A stretch of DNA of 64,000 bases, taken from positions 1 to 64,000 of the forward strand of contig NZ_JAPKNI010000003.1 of NCBI RefSeq assembly GCF_026343955.1, in the 5' to 3' direction. Below are positions 8,341-16,703 of this stretch, one piece after another; the stretch's first letter is position 1, and every line of letters begins with the position of its first letter. The position numbers and the translations under genes were made by a program. This DNA comes from Kaistia defluvii. GTDB lineage: Bacteria > Pseudomonadota > Alphaproteobacteria > Rhizobiales > Kaistiaceae. The notes under the pieces are model-generated. The model worked only from the letters and a program-made list of their open reading frames with translations, ran no database searches and had not been told where the DNA came from.

Positions 8341-9084
8341 TCAGATCCGCAAGGTGGAACGGATCTCGTAGCGGTCGCCCCGCATGATCGAGAGGGTGAA
8401 TTCGAAGGGCCCGCGCGGATCGATCGCGAGGCGCTCGACGATGAAGGCCGGGCTGCCGATGGCGATCTCCAGCAGTTCGGCATCCTCCGGCCCGACGGCG
8501 CCGACGCGGTAGATCTCCGTCGCTTCCGACGGCTTGATGCTGTAGCGCCGCTCGATCTGGCCATACAGAGAGCCGCCCGAGAGATCGTCATCGAGCAGGC
8601 CGGGCACGCGGTCGAGCCGCAGATGGGCCGTCTGCACGCCGATCGGCGACCCATTGCCGAGCCGCAGCCGGCGCACCAGCGCGACCGGCTCGCCCTCCTC
8701 GATCTCCAGAGCCGCCGCGACCCGGGCGTTCGCCGGCACGATCTGCTGTTCCAGCATGCGCGAGCCGACGGTGAGCCCAAGAGCCGCCATTTCGTCGGAG
8801 AAGCTGGTGAGGCCGCGCGCGCCGGCCACCACGGTGGCGCTGCGCACGAACGTGCCGCGGCCATGCTCGCGCCTGAGCAGGCCGAGCGCCTCGAGATTGC
8901 GCAGCGCGTGGCGCACCGTGATGCGGCTGACGCCGAGCAGGTCGCAGAGCCGGTCCTCGGCCGGGATCTGCGAACCGGCCGGCCACTCGCCAGCTTCAAT
9001 CCGGGCGCGGATCGCGCGCTCGGCCTGGTGCCAGAGCGGCTCCGGGCGGCGGCGGTCCAGCGATGTCATCGCAGATTCGGTCAT
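8341..9084 (-). CDS. GntR family transcriptional regulator with UTRA domain
   Basis: 247-residue regulator. An N-terminal winged helix (about 10-75; LCDLLGVSRITVRHALRNLE is the recognition region) is followed by a UTRA effector domain (about 90-245), the HutC/NagR type that senses phosphosugars or related small molecules. Start 9084 is chosen because it overlaps the kinase stop by ATGA and follows GGAGAG; an upstream ATG at 9099 lacks a ribosome site. It is the obvious candidate to bind the palindrome at 13282-13305 in front of the operon. Confidence 0.9.
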   Translation of the reverse strand: MTESAMTSLDRRRPEPLWHQAERAIRARIEAGEWPAGSQIPAEDRLCDLLGVSRITVRHALRNLEALGLLRREHGRGTFVRSATVVAGARGLTSFSDEMAALGLTVGSRMLEQQIVPANARVAAALEIEEGEPVALVRRLRLGNGSPIGVQTAHLRLDRVPGLLDDDLSGGSLYGQIERRYSIKPSEATEIYRVGAVGPEDAELLEIAIGSPAFIVERLAIDPRGPFEFTLSIMRGDRYEIRSTLRI

Positions 9085-9983
9085 CGCACTCTCCACCATT
9101 CCGGACCGAGGCCGGCGGCCACGGCAGCACCCACAAGCCCGGCGCGCGCGCCGAAATGGCCCGGCCGGATTTCGATTGGCCGCAGATGCGGCGGCAGGTT
9201 TCGCGTCAGCGCCGCGCGCAGCGGCGGCCCGAGCACGTCGATCGCCTCCGAGACGCCGCCGGCGAGCAGCACCGCCTGCGGGTCGAGCAAGGCCACGGCA
9301 CCGGCAAGCGTCGTGCCCAGCGCAGCACCGACCTGGTGGATCGCGAGGCTCGCGACCCGGTCGCCGGCCCGCGCCGCCTCGATCAGGGCCGCGCCATCGG
9401 CAAGGCCGGCATCGCGGCCAAGCCGGTCGAGCGCTCTGCCCGCCGCCTGCCGCTCGAGCCAGCCGGAACGATCCTCGCCCGGATCGGCGACGTCGGCCGA
9501 CGCCCAGCCGAACGAGCAGGCGGCCCCGTGCGCGCCGCGCACGATGCGCCCTCCGGCGAGCACGGACGAGCCAATGCCCGTGCCGATCGCAAGCAGGATG
9601 GCGTCGTCGAGGCCTGCGGCGGCGCCAAGGCGGGCCTCGGCCAGCAGCGCCATCTGCGCGTCATTGCCGGCGGCGACGGGCACGCCCGCACCGCCCAGGA
9701 GTTCGGCGAGATCGATGCCGTCGAGGAAGGGCAGGTTCGGCACCCAGCGCGACACGGTGCCTTCGACGAGGCCGGGAATGGTGATGCCGATGCCGGCGAG
9801 CGCCGCGGATTGGGGTCGCGCGGCGACCAGCCCGAGCACCTTGTCGCGCAGCGCCGCGGCGCTTTCCGGCGCCGCCCAGCGCTCGGCGGCGTCAAACTCG
9901 GCCGGCGCATCGAGGGGCGCAAAGCCAGCGCGCAGGCTTGTGCCGCCAAGGTCAAGCGCCAGGACGTGGGAGAGCGCGCTCAT
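9081..9983 (-). CDS. ROK family sugar kinase
   Basis: 300-residue kinase with the ROK phosphate motif LALDLGGTSLRAGF at the N-terminus, the catalytic aspartate in VAAGNDAQMALL and the second phosphate loop AIGTGIGSSV. The usual ROK zinc motif (C-x-C-G-x2-G-C-x-E after G-E-x-G-H) is missing: the equivalent segment reads RGAHGAACSFGW followed by DRSGWLERQA. The ATGA overlaps on both sides show it is translated with the permease and the regulator. Probable substrate is the sugar brought in by the adjacent ABC genes. Confidence 0.87.
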   Translation of the reverse strand: MSALSHVLALDLGGTSLRAGFAPLDAPAEFDAAERWAAPESAAALRDKVLGLVAARPQSAALAGIGITIPGLVEGTVSRWVPNLPFLDGIDLAELLGGAGVPVAAGNDAQMALLAEARLGAAAGLDDAILLAIGTGIGSSVLAGGRIVRGAHGAACSFGWASADVADPGEDRSGWLERQAAGRALDRLGRDAGLADGAALIEAARAGDRVASLAIHQVGAALGTTLAGAVALLDPQAVLLAGGVSEAIDVLGPPLRAALTRNLPPHLRPIEIRPGHFGARAGLVGAAVAAGLGPEWWRVR

Positions 9984-10846
9984 TGTCCCGTCATTCCCGA
10001 GGCGGTGATGGTCCGGACGAAGAAGCGCTGCAGAAAGACGAACAGGATCAGCGGCGGCAGCACGGCGAGCGTCGCGCCTGCCATGACGAGGCCCGTATTC
10101 ACCGCCGATCGATTGTAGGAGAGCAGGCGCGAGAGGCTGATGACGATCGGATACTGGCTCGAATTGCCCTGCAGCACGGTCAGCGGCCAGAGATAGCTGT
10201 TCCAGTGATAGACGAAGGCGAACAGCGCCAGCGCGGCCAGCGCCGGGGCGACGGCCGGCGCCACGATGGTGAAGACGATGCGGAATTCCGACGCGCCGTC
10301 GAGCCGGGCCGCCTCGACCAGTTCGTCCGGCACGCCGGCGATGAACTGGCGCATCAGGAAGATGCCGAAGGCGTTGGCGAGGTTCGGCACGATGACGCCG
10401 GCGAGGCTCGCATTGAGGCCGATCGAGCCGACCAGCCGGTAGAGCGGGATCAGCGTCACGATCGGCGGCAGGAACATCGTGGCGATGGTAATCGCGAACA
10501 GCACCTCGCGGTAGCGGAAGCGATATTTGGCGAAGGCGTAGCCCGCCATCAGCGAGGTGACGAGGATGCCCGCGGTGGTGATGCCGGCGATCAGGGCCGA
10601 ATTGGCGAAGGAGCGGCCGACGCTGATCAGCTCCGACACCTTTTGATAGGCGTCGAGGCTGGGCGTGCCGGGAATCCAGACCGGCGGGGTCTGCATCGCC
10701 TCGGCCGGGGTCTTCAGGCTGGAGAGCACCATCCAGACCAGCGGGAAGGCCGAGACGACGGCGATCGCGATCATCAGCAGATAGAGGATGCCGCGCCAGG
10801 CGGGCGATGCGGCGCCGGGCGCCGGCGTGGTGACGGGAAGGCTCAT
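9980..10846 (-). CDS. Carbohydrate ABC transporter permease (MalG-like)
   Basis: 288-residue inner-membrane permease. Six membrane segments are suggested, beginning at about 20-42, and the EAA loop reads ELVEAARLDGASEFRIV. Start 10846 (MSLPVTT) overlaps the partner permease stop by ATGA; a much longer in-frame reading upstream is the shadow of that gene. Works with the 10843-11730 product and the 11935-13227 binding protein. Confidence 0.92.
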   Translation of the reverse strand: MSLPVTTPAPGAASPAWRGILYLLMIAIAVVSAFPLVWMVLSSLKTPAEAMQTPPVWIPGTPSLDAYQKVSELISVGRSFANSALIAGITTAGILVTSLMAGYAFAKYRFRYREVLFAITIATMFLPPIVTLIPLYRLVGSIGLNASLAGVIVPNLANAFGIFLMRQFIAGVPDELVEAARLDGASEFRIVFTIVAPAVAPALAALALFAFVYHWNSYLWPLTVLQGNSSQYPIVISLSRLLSYNRSAVNTGLVMAGATLAVLPPLILFVFLQRFFVRTITASGMTGQ

Positions 10847-11730
10847 CGCCGATCCTCCCTGCGGGCCAGGGCGAAGACGGCGGTCACCGTGACGACCAGC
10901 GCCAGCAACAGCGTCACCGACATGGCCGAGCCGAGCCCGCCCTGGGCCCGTTCGATGCCGACGCGGCGGATATGATAGGTCATGACGTTGGTCGAGCCGA
11001 CCGGGCCGCCCTGGGTGACCAGCGCCACCGGCTCGAACACCTGCACGGCGTTGATCAGCGCGATGACGGCGGAGAACAGCAGCGTGCGCTTCAAGAGCGG
11101 CAGCGTGATGAAGCCGAACAGCGCCGGGCCGCGCGCGCCGTCCATCTTCGCCGCCTCGTAGATCGATTGCGGGATCTGGGTCAGACCGGCGATGATCAGG
11201 ATGGTGAAGTAGCCGACCTGTTGCCAGACATTGAGCAGCACGACGGAAACGAGCGCCGTGTCGGGCGAGGAAAGCCAGGGTAACGGACCGATGCCGACCC
11301 AGCCGAGGATCTGGTTGATGGGGCCTTCCGACGGCGAATAGAGCTTCGAGAACACCAGCGCCACGGCGATCATCGGCACCATGTAGGTGGCGAACAGGAT
11401 GGTGCGCAGGATATTGGCGCCCCTGAGATCCGCCTGGTGGATCAGCATGCCGAACAGCACCGAAAGCGGCAGGATCAGCGCGATCGACATCAACGAATAG
11501 AGCGCCGTGTTGGCGAGCGCGCCCTTGAAGTCGCGCCCCACGGAACCCGTGCCGAAAATCTCGCGAAAATTGTCGAGGCCGATGAAGGTGGCGGTCGAAA
11601 ACGGCGTCTGCGCCGACCATTTGGTGAAGGCGAGCCAGACGGTGAGCGCGATCGGCACCAGGATGAAGATCGCGATCAGCCCCAGGCTCGGCGCCAGCAT
11701 CGCCACCATCGATTTTCGGAAGCCGCTCAT
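10843..11730 (-). CDS. Carbohydrate ABC transporter permease (MalF/UgpA-like)
   Basis: 295-residue inner-membrane permease with an N-terminal membrane segment at about 10-32 and the EAA loop SIYEAAKMDGARGPALFGFITLP split near residue 190. Belongs to the CUT1 sugar-importer family. It follows the binding-protein gene by about 200 bases that hold a palindromic repeat, a common arrangement for lowering permease expression relative to the binding protein. Confidence 0.92.
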   Translation of the reverse strand: MSGFRKSMVAMLAPSLGLIAIFILVPIALTVWLAFTKWSAQTPFSTATFIGLDNFREIFGTGSVGRDFKGALANTALYSLMSIALILPLSVLFGMLIHQADLRGANILRTILFATYMVPMIAVALVFSKLYSPSEGPINQILGWVGIGPLPWLSSPDTALVSVVLLNVWQQVGYFTILIIAGLTQIPQSIYEAAKMDGARGPALFGFITLPLLKRTLLFSAVIALINAVQVFEPVALVTQGGPVGSTNVMTYHIRRVGIERAQGGLGSAMSVTLLLALVVTVTAVFALARREDRR

Positions 11731-11834
11731 CGGTATGCGTGTTCTCTGTTCATGGCCGTCTGGAGGCGTGACTCGACCGGCGCCCTCTCCCGTTTTGCGC
11801 GGGCGAGGGAGTCGGACGGAGACTCTCCTCGATC

Positions 11835-11914
11835 GTCATCCCCGCGAAGGCGGGGATCCATTCAGCTTCCCGAGGCGATCGGCTGAATGGATCCCGGGTC
11901 GAGCCCGGGATGAC
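11835..11914. repeat. 80-base palindromic intergenic repeat
   Basis: Long imperfect palindrome: it opens GTCATCCCCGCG and closes GAGCCCGGGATGAC, and an inner arm GGATCCATTCAGC pairs with GCTGAATGGATCC around the centre. The GTCATCCC...GGGATGAC ends and inner GGATCC are typical of dispersed palindromes seen in many alphaproteobacteria. Here it stands between the sugar-binding-protein gene and the permeases, where the transcript would fold into a stable stem that could protect or attenuate the message. Confidence 0.75.
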
Positions 11915-11934
11915 GGAAGAGGGTCGTCGCGAAC

Positions 11935-13227
11935 TTACTGCGCTGCCTTTTCGAGGATGGCCGCGGCGTCGGCCTGCGCTCCGGCAGCGGCTTCCGCGGC
12001 CGTTTCCTTGCCGAACTGCACCGCCTCGATATGGCCCTGCAGCGATTCCGTAAATTCCTGGCCGCCCAGCACGGTCGGGAACGGACGTGCCTCGGACAGG
12101 GCCGAGACATAGCCGGCCAGGAACGGCGTCTTCAACCGCTCGGAGAAGGCCGCGACATCGGAGGTGCGCGACGGCAGAATGCCCATGGACTGCAGCAGGT
12201 CGCCCATGGCGGAAGCGCCGTTCTCGCCCGAGGTCGGGCCGTTGAACCAGGCAAGGAAGTCCCAGGCCGCCTTCTTTTCCGCATCCGAGGCGCCGTCCGA
12301 GACGACGGTCATCCAGGAATAGGATATCGAGTGCGGCCCGTCGCCCTTGGGACCGACCGGGATCGGCGCGGTGGCGATGTCGGCGAAGCGGTCGCCCATG
12401 CCGGCCTTCAGCGCCGATTCCCACCAGTTCGCCATGATGATCATGCCGGTCTTGCCGGACACGAAATTGTCGAGGAACGGGCCGGTGGTGTTGGCGTCGG
12501 CGGTGCCCATGGTAGCGACCGAGGCGCCGGACTGGATCAGCTTCTCATAGAGCTCGAAGGTCGCCTTGGCATTGTCGCTGTCGAGCTGCGGCTTGCCGTC
12601 GACCACCAGCGCGCCGCCATTCGAGGCAAGGAGGGAGGCGAAGGGATGGACGACGCCCGCCGCCCACGAATTGATCATGCCGAAACCCTGCTGGCCCTTG
12701 TCCTTGTTGGTCAGCTTTTCGGCGGCGGCATAGAACTCGTCCCAGGTCTTCGGCGCTTCTTGAATGCCGGCTTCCTCGAACAACTTCTTGTTGTAGTTGA
12801 GCGCGTAGACGTCGATCTCGTTGGGATAGCCATAGACCGTGCCGCCGACGCTGGCGGCGGTCGCCACGCCCTTCGGCCAGTTGGTCGTGACGTCGGTTGC
12901 ATTGGCTTCCGGCGCGGCGTTGACGAGCTTGTCGCGCGCCAGTTCCGGCAGCCAGAGATCATAGATGCCGGTGATCGTCGGCCCGCCCGACTGGCCGGCC
13001 TGCGAGCGGAGCGTCGTCAGCAGGTCTCCGAACGGCACGGCGCGAACCTCCACCTTCACGCCGGGATGATCCTTGGCGTAGGTGGCGGCGGCGGCTTCCA
13101 GCTTGGCGACCGTCTCCGGCGGCCAATGCGTCAGGAACGATACGGTCACGTCCTCGGCCCAGGCTACGCTGGAGAATGCGGCCAGGGCGGAACCCAGGAA
13201 CAAGCCCATCAAAGGTCTGATCGTCAC
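11935..13227 (-). CDS. Sugar ABC transporter substrate-binding protein
   Basis: 430-residue periplasmic binding protein (SBP_bac_1, CUT1 type) with a signal peptide (1-24, ending SVAWA). Typical features include THWPPETVAKLEAAA near the mature start, GYPNEIDVYALNYNKKLFEEAG and PKTWDEFYAAAEKL. First gene of an operon with two permeases, a ROK kinase, a GntR/UTRA regulator and a SIS protein. No ATPase gene is in the operon, so the importer must borrow a shared MsmX/UgpC-type ATPase. Confidence 0.92.
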   Translation of the reverse strand: MTIRPLMGLFLGSALAAFSSVAWAEDVTVSFLTHWPPETVAKLEAAAATYAKDHPGVKVEVRAVPFGDLLTTLRSQAGQSGGPTITGIYDLWLPELARDKLVNAAPEANATDVTTNWPKGVATAASVGGTVYGYPNEIDVYALNYNKKLFEEAGIQEAPKTWDEFYAAAEKLTNKDKGQQGFGMINSWAAGVVHPFASLLASNGGALVVDGKPQLDSDNAKATFELYEKLIQSGASVATMGTADANTTGPFLDNFVSGKTGMIIMANWWESALKAGMGDRFADIATAPIPVGPKGDGPHSISYSWMTVVSDGASDAEKKAAWDFLAWFNGPTSGENGASAMGDLLQSMGILPSRTSDVAAFSERLKTPFLAGYVSALSEARPFPTVLGGQEFTESLQGHIEAVQFGKETAAEAAAGAQADAAAILEKAAQ

Positions 13228-13281
13228 GGAACCCCTCCGTTCAATGCCGACGGTCCGATGGTGTCTCGGCCGCCTTTCTTC

Positions 13282-13305
13282 ATTATGACGTAAGGACGTT
13301 ATAAT
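13282..13305. promoter_or_regulatory. Palindromic operator, likely for the GntR/UTRA regulator
   Basis: Two 10-base arms, ATTATGACGT and ACGTTATAAT, separated by AAGG, are inverted copies with a single mismatch. The site is 55 bases before the start of the sugar-binding-protein gene and 255 bases before the divergent cystathionine beta-synthase gene. The plus-strand arm contains TATAAT and the minus-strand arm CATAAT, so it can overlap -10 elements in either direction. GntR-type regulators bind such dyads; assignment to the 8341-9084 product is an inference. Confidence 0.65.
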
Positions 13306-13560
13306 GACTTTTCCCGATCGGCAAGCCGACTTTTGCGCCAGTCACCAAAACGCACTGCACAAAGTGGCGACATTCCAGGCGATGGAATGCAAGCCCCCAC
13401 GAGGGCGCGGCGCCAGGGTTCAGCAGCCCTACGCCCGGCGGGGGTGGCAAGGCAGGATTTTGCCGGGAACCGGGCGGCGGGGAAACGAACAGCCTTGTTG
13501 CGGCAGGGGCCCACCCCACATGCTGTTGGCCGCATCGCGACCCTCGCGTGGAGATCTTCG
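13306..13560 (+). other. Upstream region of the transsulfuration genes
   Basis: 255 bases between the palindrome and the cystathionine beta-synthase start. It has GGAG about 9 bases before that ATG. An in-frame extension of the synthase to 13333 is open but basic and proline-rich, unlike the protein family, so I treat the stretch as leader. No other feature was recognised. Confidence 0.35.
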
Positions 13561-14997
13561 ATGACCGAGCAAGCTTCGACCCGGACCGGCAAGGCGATCA
13601 AGGTGGATACCGGGACGCCCCTGCCCCGTCCGGTCCGCTCCAGCCTCGACCTGATCGGCCGCACGCCGATCGTCGAGCTGACGACCTTCGATACCGGCCC
13701 CTGCCGGCTTTTCGTCAAGCTGGAGAGCCAGAATCCCGGCGGCTCGATCAAGGACCGCATCGCGCTGTCGATGATCGCCGCCGCCGAGGCCGACGGCCGG
13801 CTGAAGCCCGGCGGCACCATTGTCGAGGCGACGGCGGGAAACACCGGCCTTGGCCTGGCGCAGGTGGCGCTGCCGAAGGGCTACAAGCTGATCCTGATCG
13901 TTCCCGACAAGATGTCGCGCGAGAAGGTGCAGCATCTGCGCGCCATCGGCGCCGACGTGCGCACGACCCGCTCCGATGTCGGCAAGGGCCACCCGGACTA
14001 TTACCAGGACATGGGCGCCCGCATCGCCGAGGAAACCGGCGGCTTCTTCGTCAACCAGTTCGCCAACCCGGCCAATCCGCGCGCGCATGAGACGACGACG
14101 GGCCCGGAGATCTTTGAGCAGTTGGACGGCGACGTCGACGCGGTGGTGGTCGGCGTCGGCTCGGGCGGCACGCTGACCGGCATCGGCCGCTATTTCCAGC
14201 GCGTCTCGCCCAAGACGAAGATGGTGCTGGCCGACCCCAAGGGTTCGATCCTGGCGCCTCTGGTCAATACCGGCGAGACGATCGAACCGGGAAGCTGGGC
14301 CGTCGAAGGCATTGGCGAGGATTTCGTGCCGCCCAATGCCGACCTCTCGCTGGTCTCGCGCGCCTACACGATCACCGATCGCGAGAGCGTCGCCGCCGCC
14401 CGCGCGCTGCTGGCGCAGGAAGGCATTCTCGCGGGCTCCTCTTCGGGTACGCTGCTGGCCGCGGCGCTGCGCTATTGCCGCGAGCAGAAGGAGCCGCAGC
14501 GCGTCGTCACGCTGGTCTGCGACAGCGGCAACAAATATCTCTCCAAGGTGTTCAACGATGTCTGGGTCGCCGAACAGGGCCTGATCGAGAAGATCCGGCA
14601 TGGCAATCTGCGCGATCTCGTCGCCCGCAGCTTTGCCGAGGGCGGCACGGTGACGGTGTCGCCGGACGACACGCTTTCCACCGCCTATGCGCGGATGCGC
14701 TCGGCCGACGTGTCGCAATTGCCGGTGATCGAGCATGGCGAACTGATCGGCCTGATCGACGAAAGCGACGTGCTGGGCGTTCTTCGCCCCCCGGCCCGCG
14801 ACGGGCGCAGCGATTTCGGCGCCTCGGTGCGCGACGCCATGGTCACGTCGCTCCACACGCTGCAGGCGGACGAGCCGGTCGACGCGCTGCTGCCGGTGTT
14901 CGAGCGCAACGAGGTGGCCATCGTCATGGATGGCGATGAATTCGTCGGCCTCATCACCCGGATGGACCTGATCAATCACGAGAGGTTAGCGTTTTGA
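13561..14997 (+). CDS. Cystathionine beta-synthase with C-terminal CBS pair
   Basis: 478-residue PLP enzyme joining serine and homocysteine to cystathionine, the first step of reverse transsulfuration. The PLP lysine is K64 in NPGGSIKDR; EATAGNTGLGLA and VVVGVGSGGTLTGI are the phosphate-binding loops. After the catalytic domain (about 25-335) two CBS modules follow (about 360-415 and 425-478), a nucleotide- or SAM-sensing unit as in the eukaryotic enzyme. Its stop overlaps the next gene's TTG start. O-acetylserine-dependent activity cannot be excluded. Confidence 0.93.
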   Translation: MTEQASTRTGKAIKVDTGTPLPRPVRSSLDLIGRTPIVELTTFDTGPCRLFVKLESQNPGGSIKDRIALSMIAAAEADGRLKPGGTIVEATAGNTGLGLAQVALPKGYKLILIVPDKMSREKVQHLRAIGADVRTTRSDVGKGHPDYYQDMGARIAEETGGFFVNQFANPANPRAHETTTGPEIFEQLDGDVDAVVVGVGSGGTLTGIGRYFQRVSPKTKMVLADPKGSILAPLVNTGETIEPGSWAVEGIGEDFVPPNADLSLVSRAYTITDRESVAAARALLAQEGILAGSSSGTLLAAALRYCREQKEPQRVVTLVCDSGNKYLSKVFNDVWVAEQGLIEKIRHGNLRDLVARSFAEGGTVTVSPDDTLSTAYARMRSADVSQLPVIEHGELIGLIDESDVLGVLRPPARDGRSDFGASVRDAMVTSLHTLQADEPVDALLPVFERNEVAIVMDGDEFVGLITRMDLINHERLAF

Positions 14998-16163
14998 ACC
15001 AGCCCCTGAAGCCGAACCGCCTCGCTTTCGAGACGCGCACCATCCATGGCGGCCAGAGTCACGACCCGCTGACCGGCGCGGTGATGGTGCCGATCTACGC
15101 CACCTCGACCTTCGCGCAGGAAAGCCCCGGCGTGCACAAGGGCTTCGAATATGGCCGCTCGCAAAACCCGACCCGCTTCGCCTTCGAGCGCGCCATCGCC
15201 GACCTCGAAAGCGGCACCGCCGGCTTCGCCTTCGCCTCGGGCCTGGCCGCGATCGCCACGACGCTGGAACTGCTGTCGGTCGGCGACCACATCGTCGCGA
15301 CCGACGATCTCTATGGCGGCACGTTCCGCCTGCTCGACAAGGTGCGCAAGCGCACGGCCGGCCTCGAGGTGAGCTTCGTCGATTTCACCGACCTCGCCGC
15401 GGTCGAGGCGGCGATCCGGCCGGAGACGAAGCTGCTCTGGATCGAGACGCCGACCAATCCGCTGCTGCGCATCATCGATCTCGAAGCCGTGGCGGCGCTC
15501 GCCAGGCGGCGCGGCCTGATCACGGTCGCCGACAACACCTTCGCAAGCCCCTACATCCAGCGCCCGCTGGAGCTTGGCATCGACATCGTCGTGCACTCGA
15601 CGACCAAATATCTGAATGGCCATTCCGACATGATCGGCGGCACGGTGGTGGTCGGCGGGCGGCAGGAGATCGTCGACCAGATCCGCTTCCTGCAGAACGC
15701 GGTCGGCGCGATTTCCGGCCCGTTCGATAGCTTCTTGGCGCTGCGCGGGCTGAAGACGCTGGCGCTCCGGATGCAGCGGCATTCGGAGAACGGCCTTGCC
15801 ATCGCCCGCTGGCTGGAGGGGCGGCCGGAAGTTCGCCGCGTCCTCTATCCCGGCCTCGAAAGCCATCCGCAGCACGCGGTCGCCAAACGGCAGATGCATG
15901 CCTTTGGCGGCATGATCAGCGTCGAGTTCGACCGCGATCTCGCGGGAACCAAGCGCTTCCTCGAACGCGTGCGGCTGTTTACCCTCGCCGAGAGCCTGGG
16001 CGGCGTCGAAAGCCTGATCGAGCATCCGGCCACGATGACCCATGCCTCGATCCCGCTGGCGCAGCGCGAGGCGCTCGGCATTTCGGACGGTCTGGTGCGG
16101 TTCTCGGCCGGCATCGAGGCGGCGGAGGATTTGATCGCCGATATCGAGCAGGCGCTGCTTTAG
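14994..16163 (+). CDS. Cystathionine gamma-lyase / gamma-synthase family enzyme
   Basis: 389-residue PLP enzyme of the Cys/Met metabolism family. The PLP lysine is K205 in HSTTKYLNGHSD, with FEYGRSQNPTR and ETPTNPLLRI as further family motifs. Paired with cystathionine beta-synthase it most likely acts as a gamma-lyase releasing cysteine. It starts with TTG, in TTGA with the upstream stop (TGA 14995-14997), and GAGAGG about 9 bases ahead supports this start, which would couple its translation to the synthase. Confidence 0.92.
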   Translation: MNQPLKPNRLAFETRTIHGGQSHDPLTGAVMVPIYATSTFAQESPGVHKGFEYGRSQNPTRFAFERAIADLESGTAGFAFASGLAAIATTLELLSVGDHIVATDDLYGGTFRLLDKVRKRTAGLEVSFVDFTDLAAVEAAIRPETKLLWIETPTNPLLRIIDLEAVAALARRRGLITVADNTFASPYIQRPLELGIDIVVHSTTKYLNGHSDMIGGTVVVGGRQEIVDQIRFLQNAVGAISGPFDSFLALRGLKTLALRMQRHSENGLAIARWLEGRPEVRRVLYPGLESHPQHAVAKRQMHAFGGMISVEFDRDLAGTKRFLERVRLFTLAESLGGVESLIEHPATMTHASIPLAQREALGISDGLVRFSAGIEAAEDLIADIEQALL

Positions 16164-16204
16164 GTGAACCTGTTCGCTCTGTGACCTGGATCACTGTGCG
16201 CAAC

Positions 16205-16219
16205 ATGACGTTACGTTAT
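16205..16219. promoter_or_regulatory. Candidate operator of the BrnA-like gene
   Basis: ATGACGTTACGTTAT is a near-perfect inverted repeat (ATGACGT, T, ACGTTAT) 40 bases before the antitoxin-like gene. Antitoxins of this group usually repress their own promoter through such short dyads. The half-sites are the same as the inner arms of the 13282-13305 palindrome but the spacer is one base instead of four, so the two need not share a regulator. Confidence 0.35.
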
Positions 16220-16258
16220 CTTTGGTGTAGAAGAAGAAACTTCGACACCAGGATGATC

Positions 16259-16588
16259 ATGTCCAGTTCGACGAAATCCTCAGACTTCGAGTCCGTTCCG
16301 CCCCCTGATGGAGCCGGAACGGACATGTCTCCCCCCCCGGACGGCGAGGCCATTCCCGCCCGGCGCCGCAAGGCGGCGGCAGAGGCCGAGATCGTCACCC
16401 TCGTGACATTGCCGCTCAGCAATCGCGTGATCGAGTATTTTCAGGCCGATGGCGACGACTGGCAGGGCCGCATCAACGAGGCGCTCAACCTGATCGTCAA
16501 CCGCCACCAGGCGCGCGAAGCCAAGAAGCGGGCCCGCCTGCGCGCCCGGAATTCGATTCGCCGCAGGCCGCCCGGCGCCCGTGCCTGA
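16259..16588 (+). CDS. BrnA-like antitoxin-fold protein (orphan)
   Basis: 109-residue protein with a disordered Ser/Pro-rich N-terminal half and a C-terminal segment, PLSNRVIEYF then DDWQGRINEALNLIV, that matches the ribbon-helix-helix core of BrnA-type antitoxins. The tail is very basic (KKRARLRAR and RRRPPGARA). An AGGA is 6 bases before the chosen ATG; ATG 16253 and a longer start at 16181 are less likely. No BrnT-like toxin is encoded next to it, so it may be a solitary DNA-binding regulator. Confidence 0.6.
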   Translation: MSSSTKSSDFESVPPPDGAGTDMSPPPDGEAIPARRRKAAAEAEIVTLVTLPLSNRVIEYFQADGDDWQGRINEALNLIVNRHQAREAKKRARLRARNSIRRRPPGARA

Positions 16589-16703
16589 CCGGTTCACGTG
16601 AAACAATGCAGAACGGAGGATGGCTGCTAAAAGGCGCCGCCGCGGGCGTTTTCACAGGGCGCGCCTTCGCGGCACGCACCGAAATTCCCCGCTCCAGGCA
16701 GCT

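Noticed and set aside
13429-14979. 516-codon minus-strand frame opposite cystathionine beta-synthase
   Set aside because: Composition of an antisense shadow; no domain recognisable.
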